Assembly (NCBI GenBank): GCA_033085395.1
Contig: JANQBS010000096.1
Span: 62,001 to 126,000, forward strand
Direction of reading: 5' to 3'
Length of the DNA: 64,000 nucleotides
Source: Xanthoparmelia taractica
Lineage: Eukaryota; Ascomycota; Lecanoromycetes; Lecanorales; Parmeliaceae
Shown here in pieces: positions 10,801 to 21,540 of the stretch. Numbering within the stretch: position 1 is the stretch's first letter; every line of letters begins with the position of its first letter. Below the pieces are notes generated by a model that was given only the letters and a program-made list of their open reading frames with translations, was not told the DNA's origin and searched no databases. A program made the position numbers and the translations under genes.

Positions 10801-13520
10801 GCTCATCTACAGAGGGTTTTGCTCGAGCTCTTGGCTTGCCATTTCCAGAAGCAGCATGCACCGTGTGAGTCTCCGGCCCCTTTTTCTCGGGCACTGGCAA
10901 CTTATTGGAACCCTTGGATTTCTTCTTGGATGTTTTTGGGCGGCCTTCAGTGTGCCTCGGGCTCGTGGCTTGATGGTTCTCCTGAACTTGAAGCTTGGCA
11001 CTGGGGGCCGATGAGGCATCCTGGGCCCCACAACCGGTAGTGCGAGCAGCATGCGCGTCTATACCCAACTCTGGCTGGATGACTTCGGGATCCTGGTTTA
11101 TCGGCTTTGAATCTGGACCGTCTGTACCAGACTGACTCACATGGGCTGTTGACCCTACCCTGCCATCAGGACCTGGACTTAGGGTTGTTTCTTCGCGCTG
11201 TAGGCCTGATTCCTTCTTGTCTGCATCTACTGCACTGATACGCTCGGAAGGCTTTTCTAGCTTTCCCGACTTTGCCTCTGAACCGCCGGTTGGTTGTTTC
11301 TTCCATCGAGACGAACCTTTCGATGGTTTGCGGCCGTGTTCATATTTTGAATTCCCGGTGTTATTGGAGTCTTCGCTCTTGCGTGACTTCGTTGGCGAGA
11401 GGTTCGATACTGGTCGCTGCGAAGCTCCGTCGGTTCCATGCTGATAGTGGCCCGGAGATGGATAAACCCTGGGTTTCGGATAACTCGTAAAGAGGAAGGT
11501 CTCTTCTGGCAAGCTTGCAAATTGCGTCTGGGGTAAACGTTCCAGAGCTTCCGCAGCATCAGCAGGGTTCTGGAAGCTGAGTTCCTGAAATTAGCATTGC
11601 GTGCGGTTTGGCTGATGGGTAGTACTTACTCTGCAAATGCATATGCATAATTGATACGAGTTTTTGATGGTGAAGATATTCTTGGCTCACTAACGTTAAC
11701 GAGGCCTCGGCAGGGTCTAAGTAGATCCAACACCGCAGCTTTGTCAAATTGAGTGGGTATTCCACCGATCCAGATCGTGCAGCCTTCCTGCACTGGGCGT
11801 CTAGGAGTCTCGTTTGCCCTTGAACGCCCCGGAGTTCCCGGAGGTTTTGGTTGACCACCGTTTGACACTTGAGCAAGCGCGGGTCTCTGAAATCCTGGAG
11901 CATGGTCCAATTGGTATCGGGCGTTAATTCGACGATCTGGCAATTGATGCATAAAGGCGTGTGGGTCGAGTGGCTGGGAGATGTGAGGTCGCACTTGTGT
12001 GGAAAGCATGCCAGCGTTTTCTTCGGACAGCTGTTCATTCGCTGCGGAGATCTGGTGCTGTGTGTTGATTGGCATTGGGAGGCTTGGAAATGTGGGACGC
12101 GGATCTTGGGTCGATCCCTCCAAGTCATGGGCAGATGGCAAGAAAGGGTTCGACACGGCGCGTTCACGTGAACGACCGTCCATTGTTGGTTGTAGGGGAG
12201 TCTGGGAAAGATAGAGCGGATGATGAGATGGCTCCTGCCGATTGCCTGAATGATGACCTGGAGGTAAATTGGGGTGATAATAATTACCAGAATATGGAAC
12301 AGCTTTCGAAGGAAGGCGTACTTGTGGGACCAATTGAGGAGATGGAGAATTGAATGTCATCTGTAGGTTCCGTGGAACAAAGGTTCCCCTAGAGTCCGCA
12401 CCGCTCGATGCTTGACGCGAGTCATCTCCCCTGCTAGACACCATTCGCGCATCGTCTGAAGACTTCTTTTTAGGGTTCTTCTTTCCCTTGGGAAGATTAC
12501 CATCGAATCTTCCTACACGGTTAAGGAGCGGAACAGGTTGGCTCGGAGGGGGTAGAGGTCGGTAAGTGAATGGACCAGGAAGACCTCGAGACGGTATGGC
12601 AACATAATTGTTAGGAGGCCCGGCATTGTAGGTGTCCATGGCGTTATGAGCTGTAGGATCACTATGGAAGTCGCCACGGCTTGTGCTTCCGGGCTGTATA
12701 TGCTCTAGAACCTCTGTTGACGGTGTATGACGTTGGAGAGGAAAGCGACTTTGCGGAGCTGGGAATTGGCCTGGAGGCCCGGGCAAATGGCGAGATAAGC
12801 CTCCTTGTGGATGAGGTTGACCGTGCTCTGGATTGGAACTTGCCCTCAGACCCTGCGAAGAGGATAAGTTTACAGCTAAAGGAGGCCGCGCTGGTGCTTG
12901 CGATTGCGTGAAACTGCGATGGTTGTGCATCATATGTGCATGTTGCATTTGGAGATGGATTGCGCTTTGGCGGGCTTCTGCAAAGTCATCGTCAGCGTAT
13001 GTGCCTCACATACAGAGAGTATCTCCGCACCGTTTTCGTCTTCTTGCATTCTCAAACATTTGATCTGCAGCATGGCCTCCATCAAGAAATCAACCCCATG
13101 CTCTTCGATGTCCTCCTCGGTGAAGAGGTCCGTGACAGCATGGTAAGGTCTTATATAACGGAAGGCTTCAGTGTTGGTGTTCTTCCAACGGCGCACATAA
13201 TCTTCGACCTTCATTGACTTTTCAGCATTAACGCTCGCGTTGAGCGTCGCTATGTACTCTAGGACTGCGCGAAGGAATTCGAAACCCTGAACAGCAGCAT
13301 CGCAGTAGTCAAAGTATTCGTAAACGTCGCTGTCCGTCACTGGCGCGGTGATCGCTTGGCACACTTCAGGAAAGTCCTCTTGAAGTCTCGCCGCCATAGT
13401 CTGTTGGTCTTCGATGGGATTAGATCTGAGGATGGTTCGGATGCTGGGGATGCTCTCTCGTCGAGCATATTCGCCATTGCGCGTGGAAAAGATGGCCTTC
13501 CCCTCGAAATGATAAGCCAT
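7895..13520 (-). CDS. Very large RRM-domain RNA-binding protein, uncharacterised
   Basis: Three exons fit: 13520-13031, 12977-11630 and 11576-7895. The sum is 5520 nt, 1839 aa, and both introns are 53 nt with good branch sites. Residues 1 to about 165 are a helical region (starting MAYHFEGKAIF, then VYEYFDYCDAAVQG) that I do not recognise. A long Pro/Gln/Ser-rich linker follows. One RRM then begins with CTIWIGGIPTQFDKAAVLDL (RNP2-like) and ends with YAYAFADFQNPADAAEAL (RNP1-like); the second intron lies inside that RNP1 segment. The remaining 1200 residues are low-complexity and charged, ending near a DPWALPQGEKPWG motif and a Lys/Gly-rich tail. I infer an RNA-binding scaffold. The N-terminal exon could be argued to be a separate gene, but the intact frame across the first intron supports one gene. 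Confidence 0.75.
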
Positions 13521-14296
13521 GGTGGCAATGATGATGAGAGGAAGCAGGTGCGAGGATGCAAAGATGCCTTTAAACTCCAGGAGGTCGTGTTGTCGATCCT
13601 AGAGACCTAAGTGTTGACAGCATCAAAGCACGGGATCATGGTACAGATCCCCAGAGATCAAGGCTAGTCGAAGGTCTTCAATGTGTTGTTGACAATAGTA
13701 CTGGCGGAGGTAGTAACCATCGTATTCGCCTGACCGTAGCTGCCCTTTCTTGGGACTGGACGAAAGGGAAGTGCAATGGTTCGCGTCTCAGCGGTCACTC
13801 AACGCTGATGTACGGATTCAAGATATTGAAAGATCGCAGAATTGTGAAGATCCAGTTGATGTATTCAAGTTTCACCACCCCCATTCCCCTGTTTACTGGT
13901 TGGGGTCAGAGTATGTGTTCAGATGTAAAAGAGCAAAGTATAGAATTAAATGATAATGGGTGCCTTCACTTCAATTGACTAGCGGCTTGACACCCACCAA
14001 AAGCGCACTCACAATGCATGCAAATGCAAGCTCTTATTTTTCAATAAGATGGCTGCCTTTCGATCCATTCACGGGAGGGAATCACTCAATACTCATTCTC
14101 GATGCAACGCCGGGAAAGCAGGCAACCCCTGACCATAGAACCCTCAGTCCTTTACAAATTCACCGAGCTCATGAGTATACTCAAGCATCCAACATGGCGA
14201 TCTCCTCATTCGCGGATTTGGCATGTATTGCATGGCATTGAGGCTTTCGTGGGTCAGCGAAACAAGGACACCCTTTCATCGAGCAAAATCCTTATC
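13521..14296. other. intergenic region, no gene seen
   Basis: About 775 bp upstream of the large RRM gene and downstream of the Fmp46-like gene. It is likely the RRM gene promoter plus a 3' UTR. The plus-strand reading frames here have no recognisable features. Confidence 0.45.
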
Positions 14297-14977
14297 CTAC
14301 GCAGAGCCAGTCTCTTTTGGTAGTCGAGCGATCATTTTCATGATCTCGGACTCATTATCTCCTAGGACTGATAGGACCGTCAGTGCTTGCATCCATGCCA
14401 ATCAATTCGCGTCGACCCACCAGCTCTACCATTGTTCCAGTCCACTGTCTATGTTGCACCGCTCGATCAGTATTGTTTTGCACCTTCTCTACGCAACGGG
14501 CGCACCCACCAGTGGCGGCTTGAATGTCTTGGGGTTCTCCTCCAGCTTCTTAATGGCGTCTCCCGAATCCTTTGCTCCTTCAATCAGCCGACCTGCATAT
14601 CTCGCTCCCATATATTCTAAAATCGTCCTCATCTGATCTCCCGTCGGTGGATCCTCCGTGATGTTCAGCTCAAATTGGGTACGCTGAAACTTGTTCTGAT
14701 GCGTGTGGTCTGTAGCCTGGTCTTCGGTTGCAGTCTCAGAGGCATGGGCGGAAAGTTGTTTGAGGAGGGTAAGGACTCGGACCGAAGCGGGAACTGAAGG
14801 CTTATGGAAGAGCGCTGGGAAAATTCGGGTCAGTGACCTGTCTCAGAAATTCTCGGATCTGTTCGATAGAGCTCTAATGTGGAGAAATTTGGTTCCCTGG
14901 TCCTGCAGATAGGCCAAGGAGTATAGATATCAAAAGAACTTACTTATTACATCAAGAGACTTGTGAAAGCGGAACAT
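14297..14977 (-). CDS. FMP46: Fmp46-like mitochondrial thioredoxin-fold redox protein (DUF1687)
   Basis: This small gene is broken into four exons: 14977-14944, 14814-14510, 14448-14421 and 14367-14297 (438 nt, 145 aa). The protein starts MFRFHKSLDVITLFHK, continues PASVRVLTLLKQ, then FELNITEDPPTGDQMRTILEY, and ends with TVDWNNGRAVLGDNESEIMK. These match the DUF1687 family named for yeast Fmp46, a putative mitochondrial redox protein with a thioredoxin-like fold. No CxxC pair is visible, as expected for this family. A 28-nt internal exon (14448-14421) is required to keep the TVDWNNGRA block. Localisation is inferred from the family. It lies next to, and on the same strand as, a broken peroxiredoxin gene. 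Confidence 0.8.
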
Positions 14978-15555
14978 TGTGCTTTGACTCGGAATAGACC
15001 AGCGTCACAGGCTCATCGGATATGAGTAGGTGGTGAACTTGGAGGATATAAAGTAGCTGGACGACTGCCAAGGATGCGCAACCTTTATGCATAAGCTAAA
15101 CAATAAACGCGTAGAGGGTGAGAGCCTCAGCCGAAAATGGGAGTCTCGAATTGCGTTTTATCTTCTTCATACAATACTTCTCGACAGGAAGAGCCGATTT
15201 ACTCCGGTTGGTATTCACAAAAAGGAAGGTCATCAACTGTTGGAATTAGGCGGATTTGCCTCTACGCACGAATCTTGCTACATTCTCTCGATCATGGAAA
15301 ATTCCGCACGTCCTGGTATGTACATCATCCAGCTCAATCGAATTTCCGTACCCTTCTAGTGTGCTATGGGGAGGAGATAGCTGTAGTAGGGTTTCAGCCA
15401 CTGCCAGGATCCTATCTTCTATGATTCCGCCGAGGTAGATATCATCCTTTGAACAAATTTGGAGCTTTTGTTGATTTGTCTATGGGGCCAATGGTATATC
15501 TCCTATGCTTTGAGATCCGATGCAGCTCATCCGCCAGGGACCACTGCTATCCACC
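14978..15555. other. intergenic region, no gene seen
   Basis: About 580 bp between the Fmp46-like gene and the peroxiredoxin pseudogene. It presumably contains the Fmp46-like promoter. Nothing else is supported. Confidence 0.45.
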
Positions 15556-16172
15556 TCAGAGCTTTGAAAGTACGGCTTCAGCGCTAAACACCTTACAGAT
15601 GTCAGCTTTTGTGTATTCAACTATTTGTTGAAACACGTCGGAACATACTGTAACATCACCTCCAGGCTCGTTTGCTGCGTATACGATATTGCCGTGATCG
15701 ATTACCATCGCGTACCTTCCAGTCCGGTCTGCCCCGCGCGTCTAGCCAATGCTCTTCGAAAAGTAAACATCTAGATTCCCATCAGCCAGCGCCGTAGTAA
15801 CAGCTTGCTGAGTTATAAGCCTACTATCATATCAGTCTTGATGTCATTGGCCTTCCCCCACGGGCTCATGACCCAACCTTCATTCATGGCAATGACGAGT
15901 AAATTGTCCACACCCTCGCCTTTGATCTCGTTCAAGTGCTTAATGTAGCCAGGAAGATGACTATCTTCGTTTCCGCAAACTCTCTACTAGCGTTGTATGT
16001 CTGAGGAATGCCGCTCGATGTGATAGAATCTTTGTCTTTCTGTGTAAGGAACCCGACTGCGACGAGCAAGCGTAGAGCTTCAGACGGTGCGCAGCGGTCG
16101 TGAGGTAGCAAGAAGAGCGTACCAAAAGTGAACGCCCTTGGGAAACCTGTCTCCAGCTTCGAAGGCGGTCAT
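15556..16172 (-). pseudogene. Broken peroxiredoxin (Ahp1/PRX5 type) gene lacking the catalytic-Cys segment
   Basis: Pieces of a fungal 2-Cys/Ahp1-type peroxiredoxin occur in order on the minus strand: MTAFEAGDRFPKGVHF (start at 16172), a plausible 66-nt intron (16122-16057), VPYT, SSGIPQTYNASREFAETKIV, HLPGYIKHLNEIKGEGVD, MSPWGKANDIKTD, ALADGNLDVYFSKSIG, TGRYAMVIDHGNIVYA, and after a second intron SAEAVLSKL and a stop. At least four lesions break it. There is a frame change after VPYT (about 16045). The segment between KIV and HLPGYI, where this family carries its peroxidatic-Cys motif PGAFTPxC, is absent and the frame changes there (about 15960). A further frame change lies near 15825. An in-frame TAG occurs at 15742-15744 where the family has Trp. 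A working peroxidase could not be made. Splicing cannot easily rescue all four. Confidence 0.8.
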
Positions 16173-16373
16173 CTCTGGCTTCAAGACTGGGAGACCAATA
16201 TCGCTCAGCAAGGGGAAGAATTTTGGGTATACGTATAAATGTCTTGAACGAGGTCCGTATGAAGAGCCCAAGGTCGCTTAGAGTCATGATGAAAACGGTA
16301 GAAATCTAGGCATCGTGATGTTCGGCCAGCGGGAATGAAGGGCAAGTACAACGACCGTTCGGAAAGGGAAATC

Positions 16374-16700
16374 TTAGACTACGATACATTCCTTTTGGAT
16401 CTCATGTCTTGCCGTTCGAGTTCGACTGGCCCTCTTTGCCAGCTTTGCTCTTGCCGATTGAATAGCGACTTTCAAATCATCGGCTGCTCTGAGTGTTGCA
16501 GATTTTCAGTAATCAAGAGCCCCGGAAAGACTGGTTCCTTGCCCCGTGTATCTCATAGCACTGCAATAACCCTGTGCCTTCTTTGCCTCTTGAGTGACCT
16601 GAACCGTATCCTATTTGGCAAGGTGATCGCTGATCAACTTCACCTTGATGCCTTCAAACTTTTCCTGCTGGGCTCCAGCTGCCTGTAGGGGTTGTAACCG
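16374..16700 (-). pseudogene. Possible decayed reading frame with two internal stops
   Basis: One frame runs 109 codons to a stop at 16374-16376 and reads like a charged, Ala/Lys/Glu-rich helical protein (AGAQQEKFEGIKVKLISDHL, then AADDLKVAIQSARAKLAKRA). It is interrupted by TAG at 16611-16613 and TGA at 16506-16508. I do not recognise the family. It could be an old gene end inactivated by point mutations, or chance. The first stop could be removed by a 33-nt intron, but that is short for this genome. Confidence 0.3.
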
Positions 16701-17250
16701 CTACTCCAGGAGTACACTTCAATGTAGTTATGAGGTTAGAAAATCCAGTGACCGCGCAGCCTTCGACGCTTTTAGTGACCGTAGGCCACGCGGCAAGGCG
16801 GACGGATTTGCGAAGAGCTGTCGAGCACAACCTTCTATGGCTACTGTCAAGCATTCGAAGAGCAGTACACTAAGCTTTTGGTGTGCTCCAAGGCCAGCGC
16901 TTCCTATCTTCGTATCATGAGATATGAATTGGAGAATTGCATTTACCAGTCCCCTACGCCGATTGGTAGGACCTGATGAAGGAGGCAAACTCTCATATCG
17001 CATAGAAATAGAGAAGAAACCCAACGGCTGAATGACGTCGCTCAAAGCAGATTGAAGGTACCCCAAGTGGACTGTTGAAATTGACATCGTACCTTCAACT
17101 CGCCAAACACCACTTTGACATCGAGCATGAAGTCTGACCGATAGATTTGAACAGCCAAGATCAAAGAGTTCAAGGGCGAGCCGGGTTCCGGCCCGTAGGG
17201 TGTGCCTGAAACCGACATAGTAAGAAGTCAAGAACCAAAGCATCACACAT
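16701..17250 (-). other. Possible remnant or unrecognised exons upstream of the decayed frame
   Basis: A start at 17217 (MSVSGTPYGPEPGSPLNSLI) opens about 50 coding-looking residues that end near GELK, followed by possible splice sites. A second stretch (GLGAHQKLSVLLFECLTVAI) lies in another frame further on. No family is recognised and no complete spliced model works. It may be part of the same dead gene as the frame at 16374-16700. Confidence 0.2.
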
Positions 17251-18073
17251 TACAAAACGAACGTATGCGACCAGGGACCAGAATTGTTGTATTCTTCTCA
17301 TCAAACCGATTTTATATGCATTCACTTCGTAATCTGAGATCCTACTCGGTTTTTCTTATCCCATCGCGGAGCCAAGCCTTATATTGAATCGCCAGCAATG
17401 GCAATGTGCGTTTGGATATTTGCCAATCTAGCCTTCAGAGGATAGGGCAGGAAATGGGAGTTCAGTCGGAGCAAAGGGTAGTACATATGGAGGAGTACAT
17501 AGAACGGCTGAACTTTCAATTCCGTGCAGCTAGACTAAGAGGATACACAAGTCCCATTGTTTGGGTCTCCAGTTTCCCGGCTTGCTGGATTCTTGCCAGC
17601 TTTACCAAGTGTAACAGGAGGGAGCAAACGGTATTGACGCTCAATGACCGGGTTTTAGAAGAAGAAGAAGAAGAAGAAGAAGAAGCTTTGCTCACCTCTT
17701 ATACTCGCCTCAAAGATCTTCTACACTAGACCGAGCACAAAGGTCTATCATAGCATCTTTGAGAATATTTTGGACGGCGAACAGAGCTGGGTAGAGACTG
17801 ATGGCCCACCATCAGTTCTAAGGACGATCTCGAATCCTAAGAATGTTTCAATTCCACCGGATGGCCCGTCTTTGGCCATCGGACACAATGATAGGACATC
17901 AAACAATCAGTCACCTACCATGAGGCTACTTGGTCGATGGGAGTTCTCTTCGGATTCACGAATGCTGAGAGGATAGAAGTCCTGGCAAACCGGATGATGG
18001 GAGGCCTATGAGAAGACCAAGAAGGCTACTCTAAGACCGAACTTCTTCAGACAGTCCATATAGTCCAGCTCAT
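17251..18073. other. intergenic region with GAA microsatellite
   Basis: A GAA/AGA trinucleotide run occupies about 17657-17685. The reading frame through it would encode poly-Glu, but nothing around it looks like a protein. No gene is seen. Confidence 0.5.
17657..17685. repeat. GAA trinucleotide microsatellite
   Basis: Nine or so GAA units in gene-free DNA between the decayed zone and the acyl-protein thioesterase gene. Confidence 0.85.
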
Positions 18074-19170
18074 TCAAGTCAGAGGCGGTAGCCTCTCCTC
18101 CAGATACTTCTCCAAGTCATCAATCTCTTTGGGGTCAGCGGAATGCGCCAGGCCCTTGTACGTCCTGAAATCAACCTTCCACCCCATTTCTTTCAGTGTG
18201 TTTGCCGTCTCTAAGCCCCACTCATGCTTCACCATAGGATCTGCGTCCCCATGACCCATAAAGATCGGCGTAGACTTGTTTGCGCTCTCGGGCTTGACAT
18301 AATCTTGGATCTTATTGTGTAGCAGAAGATAACTTGAGAGGCCAAATATGCCGGCAAGCTTGTCCGGACTGCTTATGCCGGTGAAGAGTGATATTGCCCC
18401 TCCTTGAGAAAATCCACCTACAGTGTATCAATGTTGATGCTACAAATCCGTAGAGGCAGAATATGTCATACCCAATACTATGCGTGATGACGGGATACCT
18501 TTCTCGATCTCGGCTTTGATTAGAGAGTTGAAGTAGTCGCGGGACTTGAGTATACCGGGCCTGAAAATTTCGGGGTCAGGGCGTATTCTTCGAGGTGGAA
18601 TTCAATTTGTAGAACAAGACCCTTCCACGGAGTCTTCTACTGCTCAAACAAGTCCCGCAACGCACAATGCGGTACGAAGCGGACAGCAATGACCGGGAAC
18701 ATGTTACTCACTGGTCGTGAGCTTGAGCGAGGTCGCCAAATGTTGTCTAAACATCCCAGTCAGCACCTGTTCTCGTCAATTGGTTGAAATCACAAAGTAT
18801 TGATCCGCTCAGCACAAGAAGACGAACGCGCTGCCGTACAATATCATACCAACCGGGCATCTGCATCCCGAAATTCACAGTCACGGGTATATTCGGAGCA
18901 TTAGGGAAGACAAAGGCACATTCGCTAAATCTGCCTCGTCTTCTGAAGTTCTCTGCAATTGGCATCCTATGAGATGTTAGAATCCAGGGTCGTGGCTATG
19001 AAAGAACTATGTCCGTACCAGCCAGCCCCACTGTGAGAAGGTCAGCCAAACACCAAATACCTGAAGCGGTTGAAGCATTAATCTTACCTGTCTCCCAATC
19101 CATGCGCCCATATCACCGTAGCCGTATGCTTCTTCAGTGCAGGTACTATTAGTGGCGCTGCAGTTGCCAT
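18074..19170 (-). CDS. APT1: Acyl-protein thioesterase 1 (alpha/beta hydrolase)
   Basis: The enzyme removes palmitoyl groups from cysteines of cytosolic membrane-bound proteins and can also act as a lysophospholipase. Six exons fit: 19170-19088, 19030-19019, 18966-18840, 18746-18712, 18560-18472 and 18417-18074 (690 nt, 229 aa, the usual family length). The catalytic triad is visible as Ser119 in GGFSQGG, Asp175 in HGDADPMV and His207 in KGLAHSADP. The oxyanion-hole region reads VIWAHGLGDSGAGW. Exon 2 is only 12 nt and supplies the GAGW bend, so most gene finders would miss it. It shares a 268-bp divergent promoter with the fasciclin gene. Confidence 0.93.
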
Positions 19171-19438
19171 GTTCTATAGCGTGAGGAAGGCTTGCTGGTG
19201 TCTCTCCGTACAAGGCTGGTGTTTTCATTCCTTGGCGTGATTGGGAGGGGTTACGATCTGCGTAGGGATTATTTGCGGATTTCGGACAGTTGAATATCCG
19301 GCGTCGTCATCGATATGTCCGTTGCCGCACCTACTCGTACTTCGTACATTACTACTCTACTTCTCTAGGCATCAGTTTTTGTAACTCTCCCTCTACTTCT
19401 CCCACTACATCCAAAATATCTTCTTCATCACAGCAGTC
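19171..19438. promoter_or_regulatory. divergent promoter APT1 / fasciclin gene
   Basis: 268 bp between two divergent start codons. It carries the palindrome GTACTTCGTAC at 19337-19347, a member of the intergenic motif family described in the findings. A CT-rich tract (about 19350-19400) precedes the fasciclin ATG. Confidence 0.5.
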
Positions 19439-21067
19439 ATGAAGCTCATTCAGGTCTTGCCGTTTGCCGCTCTCTCCACTGCCTTCGTTATTCCTGATGA
19501 GCAGGTCATGAATCAGGTAGCTATTGAGTCTGACCGAACCCCAGAATCCTTCCTCGAGAGGATCCCGTCCAAGGACGAGGCGGTCAAGCACTTCCAAGAC
19601 TCTTTCACCAAGCTCATAGACTCTTCCAAGAATGCCTTCGACAATGCCATTGAACGCGTTACCGAGACTAAAGAAGAGATCTCCGGCCAGGCTTATGAAA
19701 CTGCCTACCATGTCAGCTCATGGCTAGACTCTGCCGCCGACAGGGTTGAGGAACTGGGAGAAGACGTGGTGTCTTTCTCCGAGGATGACCAGGATCATCA
19801 TGGTGATAAGGGTCATAAAGGTCATCACGGCCATTGCAAGAAGCCGAACATGACTGTCTATGAGCTCATTTCCAAGAGCAAGTACACCACCAAACTCGCC
19901 GCCTTGATCAATGAGTATGAGGATGTCGTCGAGCTCCTTAACGGTACTGCTGCGAACTACAGTATGTCTTCCTCTTGAATTGATCTTCACCAATCTTCAG
20001 AAAGGAACGCTAACTTGGCAACCTTGCAGCTGTCTTTGCTCCAACAGACAAAGCGTTCGAGAAAATTCCGGAAAAGGCTCCCAAGCCATCGAAGGAGGAG
20101 CTCAAGAAGATATTACTTTACCACGTCTCAGAAGATTTTTACCCAGCAGGCAAAGTCTTGGTCACACACACCGTCCCTACCTTACTCTCAGTCGACACGC
20201 TCGGCATCGGGCCACAACGTTTGGCTACGGAAATCAGTCTGAAAGGTCTCACAGTCAACTTCTACAGTCGCATTGTGGCCGTTGACATCGTATGTCTTCC
20301 GGCACCTGATCTTAGACAAATACTGACGATACCTAGTTTGGAACCAACGGCGTTATTCATGGCGTTGACAGCCTACTCATCCCGCCACCGTCGGTCGCCA
20401 GCATCATCCAATTCCTCCCTGGCGAGTTCAGTACCCTGGAACTCGGCCTTACAAAGACCGGTCTCCTGCCGGCCATTGCAGATACCTCAAATCATATCGG
20501 AGGGACTGTTTTCGCTCCTTCAAACTTTGCCTTCCAGAAGCTGGGTCACAGGATCAATGGCTTCCTCTTTAGCAAATATGGTCAGAAATATCTGAAGGCT
20601 CTTCTGGAGTATCACGTCGTCGCCAATCAGACACTATACTCCGATGCTTACTACAAGGCTGCATCCGTCGATAATGTCGTGGAGGAACAGGACGGTATCC
20701 CCAAAGGTTACTTCCACGTAAGCCCTGTCTCAGCTCCTAACCTCTACCTTAGTTTTGGTTCTACGGATTCTGGTTAACATCTTAAACATAGATTGACCTC
20801 GCGACTCTTCTAAAAGACAAGAGTCTCAGCGTCGACGTCGGCCGATACGGTCGATTCATCAGCATCAAAGTTAATGCCTTCGCCACTGTTACGGTTGAAG
20901 ACGGCATTGCATCAGATGGTGTCATCCACGTTGTGAACAATGTTCTCATCCCACCCAAGGCCATCGACCGTGCTGTGCAGCATTGGGACGGCGGAGAGAT
21001 AACCGTTGAGGAGCTCAAAGAGAGACTTGAGCCATTGATGGCCAACGAGAAGCCGCAGGAGTTGTGA
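19439..21067 (+). CDS. Secreted fasciclin (FAS1) domain protein with His-rich segment
   Basis: Four exons fit (19439-19961, 20030-20289, 20337-20717, 20792-21067), giving 479 aa. It begins with a signal peptide (MKLIQVLPFAALSTAF). A helical stretch follows (about 45-115), then a His-rich acidic patch at about residues 120-132 (HHGDKGHKGHHGHCKK). Two FAS1 domains come next. The first has TVFAPTDKAFEKIP and LLYHVSEDFYPA; the second has GTVFAPSNFAFQKLG, LLEYHVVANQTLY and GVIHVVNNVLIPP. FAS1 modules mediate cell-surface and matrix adhesion. Several N-glycosylation sequons are present. No clear GPI signal is seen at the C-terminus. The role is inferred: a cell-wall or extracellular adhesion protein. 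Confidence 0.9.
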
Positions 21068-21540
21068 GTGCATTCCGGGCGAGTCATAGATCGAACGAGC
21101 TAGAATCCAAAAGCGGTAAGAGGAGAGGAGATTTGATGATGAGATACATGTGTAAAATGGCAATAGCATATTGAAACATATTGTACAAAAAAATACTCAT
21201 TTTGGACACAAATGATAACGCCTTGAAGCGCTACTTTGTACCTTTTTCTGGGAGTCACGACAGCTGCATATGCCCCCTCCTGCTTATCTAACCAGAAACC
21301 GACGAGGCTGGGCCTTTGTCGATTCGATAGCTCTAGTTGTACGTTTGATGCACTCCCCCGACTTCTTAAAGGAAAGTCATATTGACAGGCAAGTCCAGAA
21401 GAGACAAGACCTTAAAAATGGATCAAAACAGCTCATGAAGATTCGAATGTTTTGGCTATGCAGGTATCTATCGTACAATCCACTGGCGTGGAGAATGCAA
21501 CCTGAGCCCCTTTCTATACCAACGTATCCATGCATACCAG
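21068..21540. other. convergent 3' intergenic region
   Basis: About 470 bp between the stops of the fasciclin gene and UBP6. The small plus-strand reading frame at 21270-21551 has no recognisable features and runs into the UBP6 stop on the other strand. No gene is called. Confidence 0.5.

Noticed and set aside
12930..13520. Separate small gene on the minus strand ending just after the first exon of the RRM gene
   Set aside because: A 53-nt intron (12978-13030) with a good branch site connects it to the RRM frame, and total exon length is divisible by three, so one gene is the simpler reading. Not fully excluded.
17406..17729. Plus-strand frame with a poly-Glu run
   Set aside because: The Glu run is just the GAA microsatellite at 17657-17685, and nothing else in the frame looks like protein.
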